From the IMG/VR virus record IMGVR_UViG_3300030106_004155, positions 1 to 39,782 of that record: a stretch of DNA of 39,782 bases; one strand, written 5' to 3'. This DNA comes from a virus. The position numbers were made by a program, and so were the translations under genes. The notes under the pieces were generated by a model. That model saw only the letters and a program-made list of their open reading frames with translations. It was not told where the DNA came from and made no database searches. Numbering within the stretch: the first letter of the stretch is position 1; every line of letters begins with the position of its first letter. Shown here piece by piece: positions 15,301 to 24,309 of this stretch.

Positions 15301-18150
15301 TGGGTCATAGTTGATTGCATCAGGTTCATTACATCCACCTTGATATACATAGTCGCAGGTCTGGTCATCAATAGTTGCAGCAGGATTAAAATTCCTTGAA
15401 AAGTATCCATAAATGCCATCGTTTAATCCAGATGGTTGTGGATTTTCTAAACATTTATTATGAGCATAGAGTAAATCAGTGTCTCCCTCAGCATCAAAAG
15501 GCAATGCACCACCTCTACAATATCCATTTACATCTGGCCATTCTCCTATCTGATCATCTGTGCATCCTGGAATTATCTGCCCTCCATCATCTGATATGCA
15601 TGAACCATCATTTACAGTAGCATATGGGTTAAAGTTTATTATATCATCTGAATCTAAAGTGCATCCAAACACAGGTACTTCAGGGGTTGTTATATTTTCA
15701 AATCTTTCTTTTAAAAACCAAAATCTTAAATCAAAACTACCATCAATTGCTGTCGTTATTATTGGTAGGCATAATGAATTTTTAGCTATACTTTCAAATA
15801 CTTGTTGTGTCTTAGTCCTAGTTGTTAGGTGTGTATTTAAAACCCATGCATTACTATCGTGGCCTAAATAGTCTCCTAGGTTTCCAGCTTCACTATGGCT
15901 ATTGAATGTATCAATCACGTTCTGTGATAAGTCTTGATTGAAATTGATACCTAATTCTTTTTCTAGTATATGTACTATCATAGATACAGGATTATTTATT
16001 GCTTGATTACTTCCCTCTAAAGATACTACTATACTATGGTCTGGATTAACTAATGGATCGTTGCCATTTGTCATACCTGAGCCTCTTCCATTACTTAGTA
16101 TCCTTAGGTCTCTAATTATTCCACTTTGACCTATCATATAAGCAATTAAAAAATCATATATTTTGCACTGCACTCCACCTTGCCAATTTGAGCTAATAGG
16201 ATAGCCAGTTTCTCCTGACCATGCCATAAAATTTATACCATTTATTCTAAAACCCATTCCTTTAGGTATTCCTAAAGTCCATCCATCTTTATCTCCAACA
16301 ACAATTCTATTTTTAACTCTAACATAATCTGTTGCAGTATCTTGATGGAATTCATCTACCATTTCTGCTGCACTATTATTCCAATAATTAGCTGCTAACC
16401 AATAACTATTATCATCATTAACCCAATCTTGTCCATTTTGCATTTCTCCATCTTCAAAAATATTATCTATTGTTACAGTATCATCTGTGTATTGAAATTG
16501 AGTCTGCCATTGGATTTGAGCAGCTACGCTTCTACTCCCACCTATATAAAATCCATTTGAATCTTGGAACATCGCTAATGCTGGTTCCTGAAGTTCTTGT
16601 GTTGCAGTTCTAAAGCCAACATCATAGTAAAACATGACTACCCATTCATCAAATTCGATAGAATCTAAATGGTCTTGTGATAAAGTAGCACCTATAAAGG
16701 ACTCAAATATTTGGGTTGAATAAACGCTAAAACCAAAGTTGGATTCGAGACAATCTTCTTTCTTCGCAACCATTAAAGCAGGACTTTCTATAATGCTTTC
16801 GTAGCCAGAAAATAATCCTTTGTTAGGATTGAAAGTACCCCATTGCTCATCCCATTCATTTGATGCAAGAAAACTACCTTCCCCTGTCCCATCTTGATAG
16901 TCAGTAGTCCAATGTAAAATATTTGCTACATTATTTAAAAGATCGTCAGGATATATCTCTAGTAAATCGCCAAAACTTTGCCATGTAGTATTTCTTCCTG
17001 CTACTAACCATTGCCCTTCTTCCCATTCTGCGTTTTGGAAAAAATATATAGCATCATTTGCTATAGTAGATGCTGGTATAGGCACACCTAAATCATCATC
17101 AATGTTCCACTTTGAAGTCAATTTTATTTCTTGTGTTTCTAGCGTATCAAAAGAGTAATCTGTTATTTCAATCCCTGCATTAACAAAAAAGTTTTTTACA
17201 TCTATTACTTCTTGCCAAGTTTCATTTCTGAAAACAGTTAAAGATGTAGACTTATATTCAAATTCTGGACACATAGCATCCATATTGTCTTCACTAGTCC
17301 CACCCTGAGACATATAATCTAGTTGTGTTACTGGGTCATTTAAGCTATGGTCTAATAAATATATATTGCTGTTTGGGAAAAACCTGCCTACTCTATCGTT
17401 TACCATGTAGGTTGATTCAAATCCCACTGATCCTATTTCATCGTCAACCTCTATAGCACTATCGTCATCACTATAAAATATTGGCTCTGCATGTCTAACA
17501 GTCCCTAAGGTTAATGGGACAACTTTATTTTTCATATCATCTTCTATGTAATATGAAAAACCATTACTTAATTCCCCTCTATTTTGATCAGGCATTTTAC
17601 CTATTGGGATATCCCTATTCATTATATGTGCTACATGGTCTTCTAGTTTTAATGAAACACTATCTTTATTGTAGCTAACATCTCTAACCACCCCTCTAAA
17701 GATTGGTACACAATCATAAAGGCTTTCACTAGAAGATGTGACTAGCCATATAACTGTATGAGAATTTATTGCAGAGTTAAACTGAGTACCTTGTTGGCTT
17801 GGGAATTTTGATATTAAAACATCTGATGTTTTTTCATATGAACCAGATTGATTACCAATAGAATGTATATTTTGATTTGCTATTTTAACTGATACATTCG
17901 ATATTATATGTCTACGATTTGCTAAATCTAAGGATTGACCTACATTTAAGTTACCTAATAAATATGGATATATATTTAAATTCTCATTATAATTTATATT
18001 TTTTATGCTTTTTTCTAGAGTTCCAAATGCATATGAATATTGAGGTAAAGGGTATCCATTACTATCATGTTGCCCTAAAGTTACAAACATAGTTATAGAT
18101 GTATCTACAGATTGTATGCTTTTCTCAAAATTTGCATTTAAAAATGCCAT
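12313..18150 (-). CDS. Giant tail-tip/baseplate hub protein with DGSC repeats and dockerin-like end
   Basis: A 1945-aa protein directly after the tape measure (TAATG overlap), the usual place of the tail hub. The N-terminal about 190 residues (VPIFRGVVRDVSYNKDSVSL, KLEDHVAHIMNRDIPIG) look like a tail-hub attachment domain. Residues about 825-965 carry degenerate repeats of the GCxDxxAxNYxPxAxxDGSC type (NPYATVNDGSC, FNPAATIDDQTC, GCNEPDAINYDPNAEWNDGTC split here: GCNEPDAINYDP / NAEWNDGTC). The end has NVQDCVNIIAHALG and SDGNFDGNIDILDIVALVGK, a dockerin-like calcium-loop pair. Receptor or surface contact is inferred. Confidence 0.65.
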   Translation of the reverse strand: MAFLNANFEKSIQSVDTSITMFVTLGQHDSNGYPLPQYSYAFGTLEKSIKNINYNENLNIYPYLLGNLNVGQSLDLANRRHIISNVSVKIANQNIHSIGNQSGSYEKTSDVLISKFPSQQGTQFNSAINSHTVIWLVTSSSESLYDCVPIFRGVVRDVSYNKDSVSLKLEDHVAHIMNRDIPIGKMPDQNRGELSNGFSYYIEDDMKNKVVPLTLGTVRHAEPIFYSDDDSAIEVDDEIGSVGFESTYMVNDRVGRFFPNSNIYLLDHSLNDPVTQLDYMSQGGTSEDNMDAMCPEFEYKSTSLTVFRNETWQEVIDVKNFFVNAGIEITDYSFDTLETQEIKLTSKWNIDDDLGVPIPASTIANDAIYFFQNAEWEEGQWLVAGRNTTWQSFGDLLEIYPDDLLNNVANILHWTTDYQDGTGEGSFLASNEWDEQWGTFNPNKGLFSGYESIIESPALMVAKKEDCLESNFGFSVYSTQIFESFIGATLSQDHLDSIEFDEWVVMFYYDVGFRTATQELQEPALAMFQDSNGFYIGGSRSVAAQIQWQTQFQYTDDTVTIDNIFEDGEMQNGQDWVNDDNSYWLAANYWNNSAAEMVDEFHQDTATDYVRVKNRIVVGDKDGWTLGIPKGMGFRINGINFMAWSGETGYPISSNWQGGVQCKIYDFLIAYMIGQSGIIRDLRILSNGRGSGMTNGNDPLVNPDHSIVVSLEGSNQAINNPVSMIVHILEKELGINFNQDLSQNVIDTFNSHSEAGNLGDYLGHDSNAWVLNTHLTTRTKTQQVFESIAKNSLCLPIITTAIDGSFDLRFWFLKERFENITTPEVPVFGCTLDSDDIINFNPYATVNDGSCISDDGGQIIPGCTDDQIGEWPDVNGYCRGGALPFDAEGDTDLLYAHNKCLENPQPSGLNDGIYGYFSRNFNPAATIDDQTCDYVYQGGCNEPDAINYDPNAEWNDGTCESEPYIPIGSIYGHFDIVTRYHTLTSDDIGENNFPTSEIYQNPSGEYKKDAIDYIIKDQVGMFQRSFDVFAKHMLEWAYHIIYNFNSFGASLDGISSQDAMLCLIGYKLEIFTKAGGQPEGNIYHSVLRNYYYLPKANDYYSNPDALLTQDVFTTYPWTGYTQVGNSWEDNMCPGWDGNGVNSTAAWKTFVNHLVEINPSDIVELDIPNYSLPYTDIRTIEEPMNSSYTGDPDVNMEIYRAWTYLNQESNGDWEHAKLHIQAVDPSALTGLYWLAINGGGLAYSTDNISSEYEQLGLSNSNIEDYNKVDELVLMNLSYCSTRDYGTFDDMSLNYICPWLITSANTYWEQNGSCLYNGLEDMSEWCNLADTQDGLILEEISIDEPMAVADYPGVIEDIKKEVFVCRGGKASAAIINEVAVEDNYNIAEHLFKVAYTEKKGITATSFQSSSNEYERYYNTPDITEVLDIGVDLICVDSGGGSIYNIYMEEQYMIDAPFGSIEAEEARYGAGFNRANNTENLRTTATTRDNDTDIDRLIKSNEIIDYKIYQSKISDVCSRVKVLFDRDPSSGTYYKETEWEYWNEPQGILQNWIEINGTDPTGEELLDYYTADKTGYDEDGVPSIYAATSKVIQLDNTDHLPTAEKVRRAYLGQNMNQHTKMDLTLPLKYTNIELGDYVGLDYLIRNENAYGENYSLDYYMQTKNQDNPQGVHITRNGQVIYPLFIVEKIKYSLKNVKITISQVHDWTGEVTTDSEDSPDVGISTLTIENSFGGDFNNSIFVSKYGADGTLYLNQSTTENMVGVVNKTIFRFKNTASSNVDQNWYFEIQKMHPQESVLTTITISNSMSNAPIILRDYHGDTYSVDFLNSDRQQYYHIFDEVGQYRVRSKNLFGDTSDWFTINIYDHFDAGYDYQTNVQDCVNIIAHALGSDLMGTYLVDFYNENQMFGGPEAPYNEYGTQYELEASDGNFDGNIDILDIVALVGKILDN

Positions 18151-21100
18151 TAATTTTCTCCTAGGCTAATGCCTCTTTGTATTGCATCTTGTATTGTTGG
18201 TATAACTTCGTCTTCAATGAAATCAGAAGAATTTACATTTCCTTGGAATGTAACATTTACCACTACTTGGTTTCCTCCTGACAATCTACCACCACTATTT
18301 AAAGTATCTAATGCATCAGCACCTATGTTAGATGTTGCTCTTCTATTTAAAACAAACTCTCCACCCTCAAGGTTTGCATTCACTCCACCTCCACTATGTA
18401 ATGAGCCTGTTACTAGTCCACCTCTAGCAAATGATTCTTGTGCTTTTATTTGCTGTATTTGTGCATCTGTTGTTCCAATTACAAGAGCTGTCTGTATGCC
18501 CCTTATTATGCCTGCAGTTACAAAATCCATTCCTGGTGGAGCTGGTTCCATTAGAATATTCATTATTGATTGAGCAGCAGAAATTTTAGCCATTGCTATT
18601 TGATTTTTCTTATGCTTTTTAAATAATTCTTTTTCATCTTTTTCTTTTTGTTGTTGAGCCTTCTTTTCATATACTCTTCTAACAGCATCATTTCTTATAT
18701 TGGATATCATCTCCATTCTATCTGCATGTGTATTATTGATCGTAGCTCTTTCCATATCAATTTTTGTCTGTGTAACTCTAGTTATTGCATTTGCAACATC
18801 AAACATTAAATCAGTATATTCTTTTAGTATAGAAGTAGTTGTCTTAAATGCCTCTGCTATATTATTAAAAAAGTTTACAGGCTTATTTGCTATAAATTTT
18901 TCATACATTTCTAGCAACTTAGCAAACTGAGCATTATAATTTATTATTAATTTCTCATCTTCCCCTTGTACTAAAGTACCACCATCAGGAAGAGCATCTA
19001 ATTGTGCCTTTAAGTCTTCAACATCTCGTTTATATTTTGTTGCCCAAGCAGATATATCTTCTTCTGATGCATCCTTTGCTAATGTAGCCTGTACTACTTC
19101 AACTTCTTTTCCTGCCAATAAAGCATCTTTTATCTCATCTGTAGCTAATTGCCACTTTTTAGCAAATTCATCTATTTTTGTTAATTCAGCTTCATCAAGT
19201 GTTGCAAAATCATAAAATTGTTTTAATATTTCTTGTGTGTCATATAGGCCATCTTCATTAATTAGTTCCTGGCCACTTGCTTTTTCTAAGTGACCTATAT
19301 ATTTCAATATTATAGGTAGTAATTGATTATCAAATGTTTGAACTTGATGGTTAAATAATGTGTTTTGTCTAGTTAATTTAGAGTTATATGAAACCAATGC
19401 TTGATTGGTAATCATATCATATGTATGCAATGTACCTTTTAATGATTCATCTATCTTTCCTATAGCCTGTGCTTGTTCCTTCTCTTTATCTACTGTAGTA
19501 CTTAGCTGAGATTGATATTGTGAAATTTGTGCTTGTAAATCATTGATTGTATCTATTTCATTTTGTTTTGCTTGAATTAAGTCTAATCTAGAGTCTTTAT
19601 TCTTTTCAAGTTCAGCTTTTTCTGCAATTAATACATTTTTGTGAACTGTAACTGCACTTGCTAAATCATGTAATGCTCTTGCACCTCCCTCTAATGTACC
19701 ACGAGCATCCTCAAATGGCTCTAATGTTGTATCAATATTTACCATTCCAAATGATAATGCATCTAACAAAGCAGCTCCAGCTTGAGATACTATATCCATT
19801 TCTGTTGCACCAACTTTTTTGAGCTTGTCCATTTGCTTTTGTATTACTTCTAAATTTTGTTGGAATACATCGTCATTTTTTAGAGCATATACATTTCCTT
19901 GCTCCTCTTGCATTCTCCTGCCAATTTCAAGTAAAGATGCAACTGTATCTTTCTCAAAGTCATTGCCTGATGCTTTGATAAATTCTATCATTCCCCTAAT
20001 GCCTCCAAAGACATTTCCATTTCTATCAGTGAAACGTGCAAATGAATTTGTAAAAGACTCTATTTTTCTATCAATTTCTCCTGTTTCTGAATTTAAGTCT
20101 CTAACCTCTCCAACAACACCATGAGTTGCATTAGCCATATTCTCAACATTTCTTGAGAACATACCAGTTTGAGAATTTTGTGCTTGTGCCAACATAGCAT
20201 ATACTGTAGTCATTAGCATTAGCTCATTACTTAATTCGTTACTACCTGTAGTAGCACTATTAATAGAATCATTAGTCTCATCAATTCTAGTTTGCAAGGA
20301 AGTTGAGGTTGCTTCATGAGTTGATTTTAATTTTTCTAGCTCTAGTATTTTAGCTTTTATTAAAGTATCCTTATCAGCAACTCCTGCTCCAGTTGTATCT
20401 CCTACTGATAATTCTGGGGATGTTAAGTTTGAACTATTTTCTATAGATTCTAATAATTCATCATTTAAATCTTTAGCTGTCTTAGTAGTTCCTCTAAACC
20501 AATGTTGTAGACCTGTAAGAGATGCAACTAATCCTAAAAATCCAAGTCTACCTTTTAATAGTTGTGTTGTGCCTAGTAATAATTTTTTTGCAAGATTTTG
20601 TTTTTTTAATAATTGGAGTAGGCCATCGCCTTTTACTACATATTTACCAACTGCCATTCTAAGGCCATTGTAGCTTAATGTTCCAGCAGCTAAAGATGTT
20701 AATGTGGATGATAATGCTCTTTGCAATAATAAGGCACTACCACCTGCAAATACTAAAGACTCAGCAAAATCATAAATATCTTGTGGCTTAGTCTCCCTAA
20801 TAAAATCTGTTAAGTCTTCTGCTAAATCTTTAATAACTGGTGCTAAGTCTTCTCCAATTACCCTAAGTAGATTATCAAATGTTGTGTTTAGCTCTCTAAT
20901 AGTCTTTTCATATGTATCTAGTGAGGCCTTATCTTTAAATTGTTTTTCTACTTCTTCTAATATAATCTTCTGAGCCTGCATTACGTCTCCAAAAGTAACT
21001 GCAGCTCTTATTTGATTTTTCTGTTGATCAGTAAATTGGACACCTACTCTTGTTAATGCAGATATTCCTTGTATTGGGTCGTTAAGAGCTTTACCAAGAA

Positions 21101-21749
21101 CAATACTATTTGATTTTAATTGCTCTGCTTGTATAGCTCCTGAGTTCATACCAGCAGTCATATCTAATACAGATTTAGTAAACCTTGGCATAATAGAAGT
21201 AGATATGTTTGTAAATGTTATTCCTAGTCCAACAACTTCATTTATTTGAGTCCCTGCTACACCTGTGCTTAATTCTAATGCATCTGCAATACCAAGCATT
21301 TGCTCACTTGTAGCTTGTGAGAATCTCCCTGTTGTATGTAGTCCTTGATTTATTCTTGCAATTGAGGCTTCAAAGTCAGAATGCTGTTGCAATAAAGCAC
21401 CAACACTCCTCTTTAGCATTAGGTAACCAAATGATACTAATAGTAATTGTGAACGTAAGGTTGCAAACGATCCAGATAGGAGTCTATTTGTCTTTACTCC
21501 AAATAACCCTTGCTTATTATTATTTCTTTGAGAACCTGTATTTCTGTTTAAGGAAGCAGTTAATTGCTCTAATGCTGCAGTTTGCTTTGACAATACAGCT
21601 GCCATGCTTTCTAGAGTAGCTAAAGTAGCTTGTCTAGTGGCATTGTTTGAATTTATGGCTTTAGTATTTTTATTTACAGCTCTAGTTTGAGCTAAAATAC
21701 TTTTAGTTATCTCCTTTATATCTGCATTTAAGTTTATCTTTTTAGCCAT
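18150..21749 (-). CDS. Tape measure protein
   Basis: A 1199-aa protein with a long helical N-terminal coiled coil, then a hydrophobic LLLVSFGYLMLKRSVGALL segment. The conserved tape-measure block follows (LGKALNDPIQGISALTRVGV, FTDQQKNQI). Further coiled coil and a KEKDEKELFKKHKKNQIAMA helix precede the Gly-rich end GGEFVLNRRATSNIGADALD that is typical of tape measures. It sets tail length; at the usual 1.5 angstrom per residue this gives roughly 180 nm (inference), i.e. a siphovirus. It overlaps both neighbours. Confidence 0.9.
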   Translation of the reverse strand: MAKKINLNADIKEITKSILAQTRAVNKNTKAINSNNATRQATLATLESMAAVLSKQTAALEQLTASLNRNTGSQRNNNKQGLFGVKTNRLLSGSFATLRSQLLLVSFGYLMLKRSVGALLQQHSDFEASIARINQGLHTTGRFSQATSEQMLGIADALELSTGVAGTQINEVVGLGITFTNISTSIMPRFTKSVLDMTAGMNSGAIQAEQLKSNSIVLGKALNDPIQGISALTRVGVQFTDQQKNQIRAAVTFGDVMQAQKIILEEVEKQFKDKASLDTYEKTIRELNTTFDNLLRVIGEDLAPVIKDLAEDLTDFIRETKPQDIYDFAESLVFAGGSALLLQRALSSTLTSLAAGTLSYNGLRMAVGKYVVKGDGLLQLLKKQNLAKKLLLGTTQLLKGRLGFLGLVASLTGLQHWFRGTTKTAKDLNDELLESIENSSNLTSPELSVGDTTGAGVADKDTLIKAKILELEKLKSTHEATSTSLQTRIDETNDSINSATTGSNELSNELMLMTTVYAMLAQAQNSQTGMFSRNVENMANATHGVVGEVRDLNSETGEIDRKIESFTNSFARFTDRNGNVFGGIRGMIEFIKASGNDFEKDTVASLLEIGRRMQEEQGNVYALKNDDVFQQNLEVIQKQMDKLKKVGATEMDIVSQAGAALLDALSFGMVNIDTTLEPFEDARGTLEGGARALHDLASAVTVHKNVLIAEKAELEKNKDSRLDLIQAKQNEIDTINDLQAQISQYQSQLSTTVDKEKEQAQAIGKIDESLKGTLHTYDMITNQALVSYNSKLTRQNTLFNHQVQTFDNQLLPIILKYIGHLEKASGQELINEDGLYDTQEILKQFYDFATLDEAELTKIDEFAKKWQLATDEIKDALLAGKEVEVVQATLAKDASEEDISAWATKYKRDVEDLKAQLDALPDGGTLVQGEDEKLIINYNAQFAKLLEMYEKFIANKPVNFFNNIAEAFKTTTSILKEYTDLMFDVANAITRVTQTKIDMERATINNTHADRMEMISNIRNDAVRRVYEKKAQQQKEKDEKELFKKHKKNQIAMAKISAAQSIMNILMEPAPPGMDFVTAGIIRGIQTALVIGTTDAQIQQIKAQESFARGGLVTGSLHSGGGVNANLEGGEFVLNRRATSNIGADALDTLNSGGRLSGGNQVVVNVTFQGNVNSSDFIEDEVIPTIQDAIQRGISLGEN

Positions 21750-22174
21750 TATTGTCCTTTTTTATTATTCTTCTTCATTGCTCTTTTCTCAATTACAGAT
21801 ACAGCACTCTTGATAATAGAAACTTGTTGTATCCATCTGTTTGGCGTATCGCCATAAGACCCTGGATATGGAGAAGTATTAAAATCTTTGCAATAAAAAT
21901 ACTTATTAATAACAGATATATTAGAATCATCTTTAATGTTATTAGGACAACAAAAAAAGGGCAATTGAGTACTAACTGATCCTGCTATGCTAATACTATC
22001 TGCCCCTTTAGAGTTATCCATAGTGTCTTGCTTGACTAACCATATGGAATCCCATACATCTTCAATGTTGTAAAAGGTCTTTAATGGGAACTTCCCACTT
22101 TCATCTTTCACAGGGACAGTAGCTACATAAGGAAAAGTGCAATATGGACACCCTCTGCACTGCTTATCTAGCAA
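21749..22174 (-). CDS. Tail assembly chaperone, frameshift-extended part
   Basis: About 141 residues are open from a TTG at 22174, but there is no ATG or ribosome-binding site there. The frame stays open upstream into the chaperone gene, in the -1 frame. A slip at 22204-22210 would give a fusion of about 261 aa (109 + 152), as in lambda gpG-T. The part contains CRGCPYCTF and later CC and CKDF, so it may bind metal, and it ends KKNNKKGQ, overlapping the tape-measure ATG. Position and gene layout support a tape-measure chaperone. Confidence 0.65.
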   Translation of the reverse strand: MLDKQCRGCPYCTFPYVATVPVKDESGKFPLKTFYNIEDVWDSIWLVKQDTMDNSKGADSISIAGSVSTQLPFFCCPNNIKDDSNISVINKYFYCKDFNTSPYPGSYGDTPNRWIQQVSIIKSAVSVIEKRAMKKNNKKGQ

Positions 22175-22185
22175 GAGAGAAAAAG

Positions 22186-22533
22186 CTAATGAGAGGGATT
22201 CTCTTCCCCCATAGCTTGATAATCCTGTATTTTGCTAATTAACTCATTCTTTTCTACTTCAGATAATTGCTTTAAAACAGAGTCATCAACTAATCCATTG
22301 GCATTTAATTTAAAATTTTTAAATTCGCCTCCTGCTATTCCTCTTCTTAACCATGCTGTCCTAGACTTAGATAGTCCTGAAAAATAAGTACCTCCAGAAC
22401 CATCTTGATGTATTGTAGTTACATCACTACAAAAATCTATATCATCTATTGACATATCTTTTATCTTAACTTTTCTACCAGATTCTAGCTCAACGCTATC
22501 TTTAGGTAGAGTAACGATTTTTTTATCACTCAT
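22186..22533 (-). CDS. Tail assembly chaperone (gpG-like)
   Basis: A 115-aa acidic/mixed protein (SVELESGRKVKIKDMSIDDI, later SEVEKNELISKIQDYQAMGE) located between the tail tube and tape measure genes, where siphophages encode their chaperone pair. Near the end, ATG GGG GAA gives a run of five G where a -1 shift is possible. AGGAGATTATC before the ATG is a good ribosome-binding site. It should bind the tape measure during tail assembly and be absent from virions. Confidence 0.65.
   Translation of the reverse strand: MSDKKIVTLPKDSVELESGRKVKIKDMSIDDIDFCSDVTTIHQDGSGGTYFSGLSKSRTAWLRRGIAGGEFKNFKLNANGLVDDSVLKQLSEVEKNELISKIQDYQAMGEENPSH
22204..22210 (-). other. Probable -1 ribosomal frameshift site
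   Basis: On the minus strand this reads GGGGGAA, zero-frame A-TGG-GGG-AAG split as ATG GGG GAA. Slipping back one base lets the ribosome read GGA AGA GAA TCC and continue in the open frame to 21749. It is not a perfect X-XXY-YYZ heptamer, since the A-site pairing is imperfect, but the P-site GGG re-pairs fully. Its placement nine codons before the zero-frame stop matches known chaperone shift sites. Confidence 0.55.
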
Positions 22534-22550
22534 GATAATCTCCTAGTTTA

Positions 22551-23576
22551 TTATGATTGAGGCCATACATACTTAAATGAGTGAGCAGATGCTCCATCTC
22601 TTACTTTCATTGTAGTATTTAGACCTAAGAAATCTCCCTCATCATAAGACATTTCTTCAATGCTACAATCCTCTGCAGAAATTAAGTGTGTAGGTGTTCC
22701 TGTACTTTCTTGTAATAAAAATCCTGGACTAACTGTACCACTAGCACCTGAAGTTCTCATTTTATTCCACAGGTGGTCTAGAGTTGCATCATACTTTACA
22801 ACACTTTGGAATGTTATACCTAGATTAGGGATAGACCTTATATAAGTTTGTGGCTCTCCATCAACGATTGTAGCTGCAGAATCAGAACCACCCATATATG
22901 TTACAGGGTTTTCAATTGCAAGTGACCAACTCTTAAAAAAGGCATCTACACCTGCTAATTGCCAATTATCATTATATGCTGTTCCATAGCAATAGTCTGT
23001 ATCATAAGCAGCTATAGTTGCTGAAGCAGCAAAATCAGCAGGTACTCTAGATTGAGCAGTAAGATCGAACTTAATTCTTCCTGCGTCATCATTAGCATCC
23101 CAATTTAGAGTAAGTGATGTTATCACACACCCAGGGACAGTAATGCAATCATTACTACCTAACCCTAATGAATTAAATGCAAATGTTAAAGTCTTGTCTG
23201 CACCAGCAGTATCATGCTGATGGAATGTTGTATTGGTTTTGTAGTTATCTTTTGCTACAGTGATAGTATTAGTAGAGTATGCTGTTCCTAATGCATTTGG
23301 CAATAAAATAGTTTGCAACTCATCTGTCATAAACCCATTAGCACTAAACTCTATAATACCACCTGGCTTATGAATAAATAAGTCAGCAGGCTCTGTCAAA
23401 ACACCAGAACTAGCTCCACCTCTTCTTTCTAATTTATAATCATTAAATGTTGGTAAAGAGACACTCTCAGTCTCAATTGCTTTTATTGCAGAGGAGGCAG
23501 TCCCAACATTTGTATTATCTATACCAACCCCCATCTGTAGCTCACTACTCTGAAAAAAACTAGTATCTACAGCCAT
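22551..23576 (-). CDS. Major tail tube protein
   Basis: A 341-aa protein upstream of the chaperones and downstream of the tail terminator, the canonical place. It is rich in beta strands and small residues (FKSWSLAIENPVTYMGG, LGITFQSVVKYDATLDHLW). Its opening has TFNDYKLERRGGASSG, then GGIIEFSANG, consistent with tube proteins that take a two-sheet fold. The size is on the large side. It is coupled by TAATG to the previous gene. Confidence 0.65.
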   Translation of the reverse strand: MAVDTSFFQSSELQMGVGIDNTNVGTASSAIKAIETESVSLPTFNDYKLERRGGASSGVLTEPADLFIHKPGGIIEFSANGFMTDELQTILLPNALGTAYSTNTITVAKDNYKTNTTFHQHDTAGADKTLTFAFNSLGLGSNDCITVPGCVITSLTLNWDANDDAGRIKFDLTAQSRVPADFAASATIAAYDTDYCYGTAYNDNWQLAGVDAFFKSWSLAIENPVTYMGGSDSAATIVDGEPQTYIRSIPNLGITFQSVVKYDATLDHLWNKMRTSGASGTVSPGFLLQESTGTPTHLISAEDCSIEEMSYDEGDFLGLNTTMKVRDGASAHSFKYVWPQS

Positions 23577-23809
23577 TATTTACCTCCCTTTACTTTTTTA
23601 TTACTAGAAACAGGCTTAACGCTTGTATCACTAGCTTTGGTTTCTTTTATTTCTTCTAAAAATGGTAGACATTTCCCTGGGATACCTTGAGCATCAGCTA
23701 CATAGAAGCCTTTATCCTTTAGACATGCTGAAATATACTTTCCAATATTTCCAGGCTTAGGGATATCCTCTAGAGTCTTGCCTTCCTTTAGCTTATACTT
23801 GATAGCCAT
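23576..23809 (-). CDS. Small hypothetical neck/tail protein
   Basis: A 77-aa protein with AGGAGGTATTCCT before the ATG. It has a compact N-terminal part (YKLKEGKTLEDIPKPGNIGK) and a disordered Lys-rich tail (SSNKKVKGGK). It sits between the tail terminator and the tail tube. No family was recognised; an assembly or minor structural role is inferred from position. Confidence 0.5.
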   Translation of the reverse strand: MAIKYKLKEGKTLEDIPKPGNIGKYISACLKDKGFYVADAQGIPGKCLPFLEEIKETKASDTSVKPVSSNKKVKGGK

Positions 23810-23850
23810 AGGAATACCTCCTTGTTATTTGTTAAATTTGATATGCTAAT

Positions 23851-24309
23851 TTAAGACATCTTTGTATATAAACAAAGGTATTCTATCTTAGCACAAACCA
23901 GAGAATCAACTTCCTGTTCATCTGAAGTTTTCTCATTAAATGATATATTAGAAATCTCTCCACCATAGAAAGCATTATCATTGCCTCTACTAGCTGAGTC
24001 TCTCTTATTAAATAGTATTTGCTCTAACCTAGATGTGTCATTGTATAGCTTGTCCATAACGATTTTGTCATCATAGTTAGATATGTTTAAATATAGGCTT
24101 ATTTCGACAGTATATTCATTTTCATATCCCATATTGCCATGTCTGTTAAGTTCTTGCCTAGTACACTCCAATCTGATTGATTGATTGCCTTTTCTTTCAT
24201 ACATACTGCCAATATAAATATGGAAGCTATCTTGAAACTCAGTCCTTAGTAATGACCTTATAGGCTCTAATATTTTTGTCTTTATTATATTTGTGTAAGT
24301 TATTGGCAT
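23851..24309 (-). CDS. Tail terminator-like protein
   Basis: A 152-aa protein. The size, position (after the connector and before the tube), and alternation of one N-terminal helix (KILEPIRSLLRTEF) with strands (SFHIYIGSMY, SIRLECTRQEL, YTVEISLYLNI) match the gpU-like tail terminator fold. It would cap the tail and join it to the head. The start overlaps the preceding stop as TAATG. Confidence 0.55.
   Translation of the reverse strand: MPITYTNIIKTKILEPIRSLLRTEFQDSFHIYIGSMYERKGNQSIRLECTRQELNRHGNMGYENEYTVEISLYLNISNYDDKIVMDKLYNDTSRLEQILFNKRDSASRGNDNAFYGGEISNISFNEKTSDEQEVDSLVCAKIEYLCLYTKMS

Noticed and set aside
12313-22174. Many plus-strand open frames inside the late arm (for example 13709-13909, 15396-15620, 15560-15871, 18169-18573, 19819-20124)
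   Set aside because: They are antisense to well-supported structural genes, have no ribosome-binding sites or family motifs, and show Ser/Leu/Ile-rich compositions expected of reverse-frame translation.
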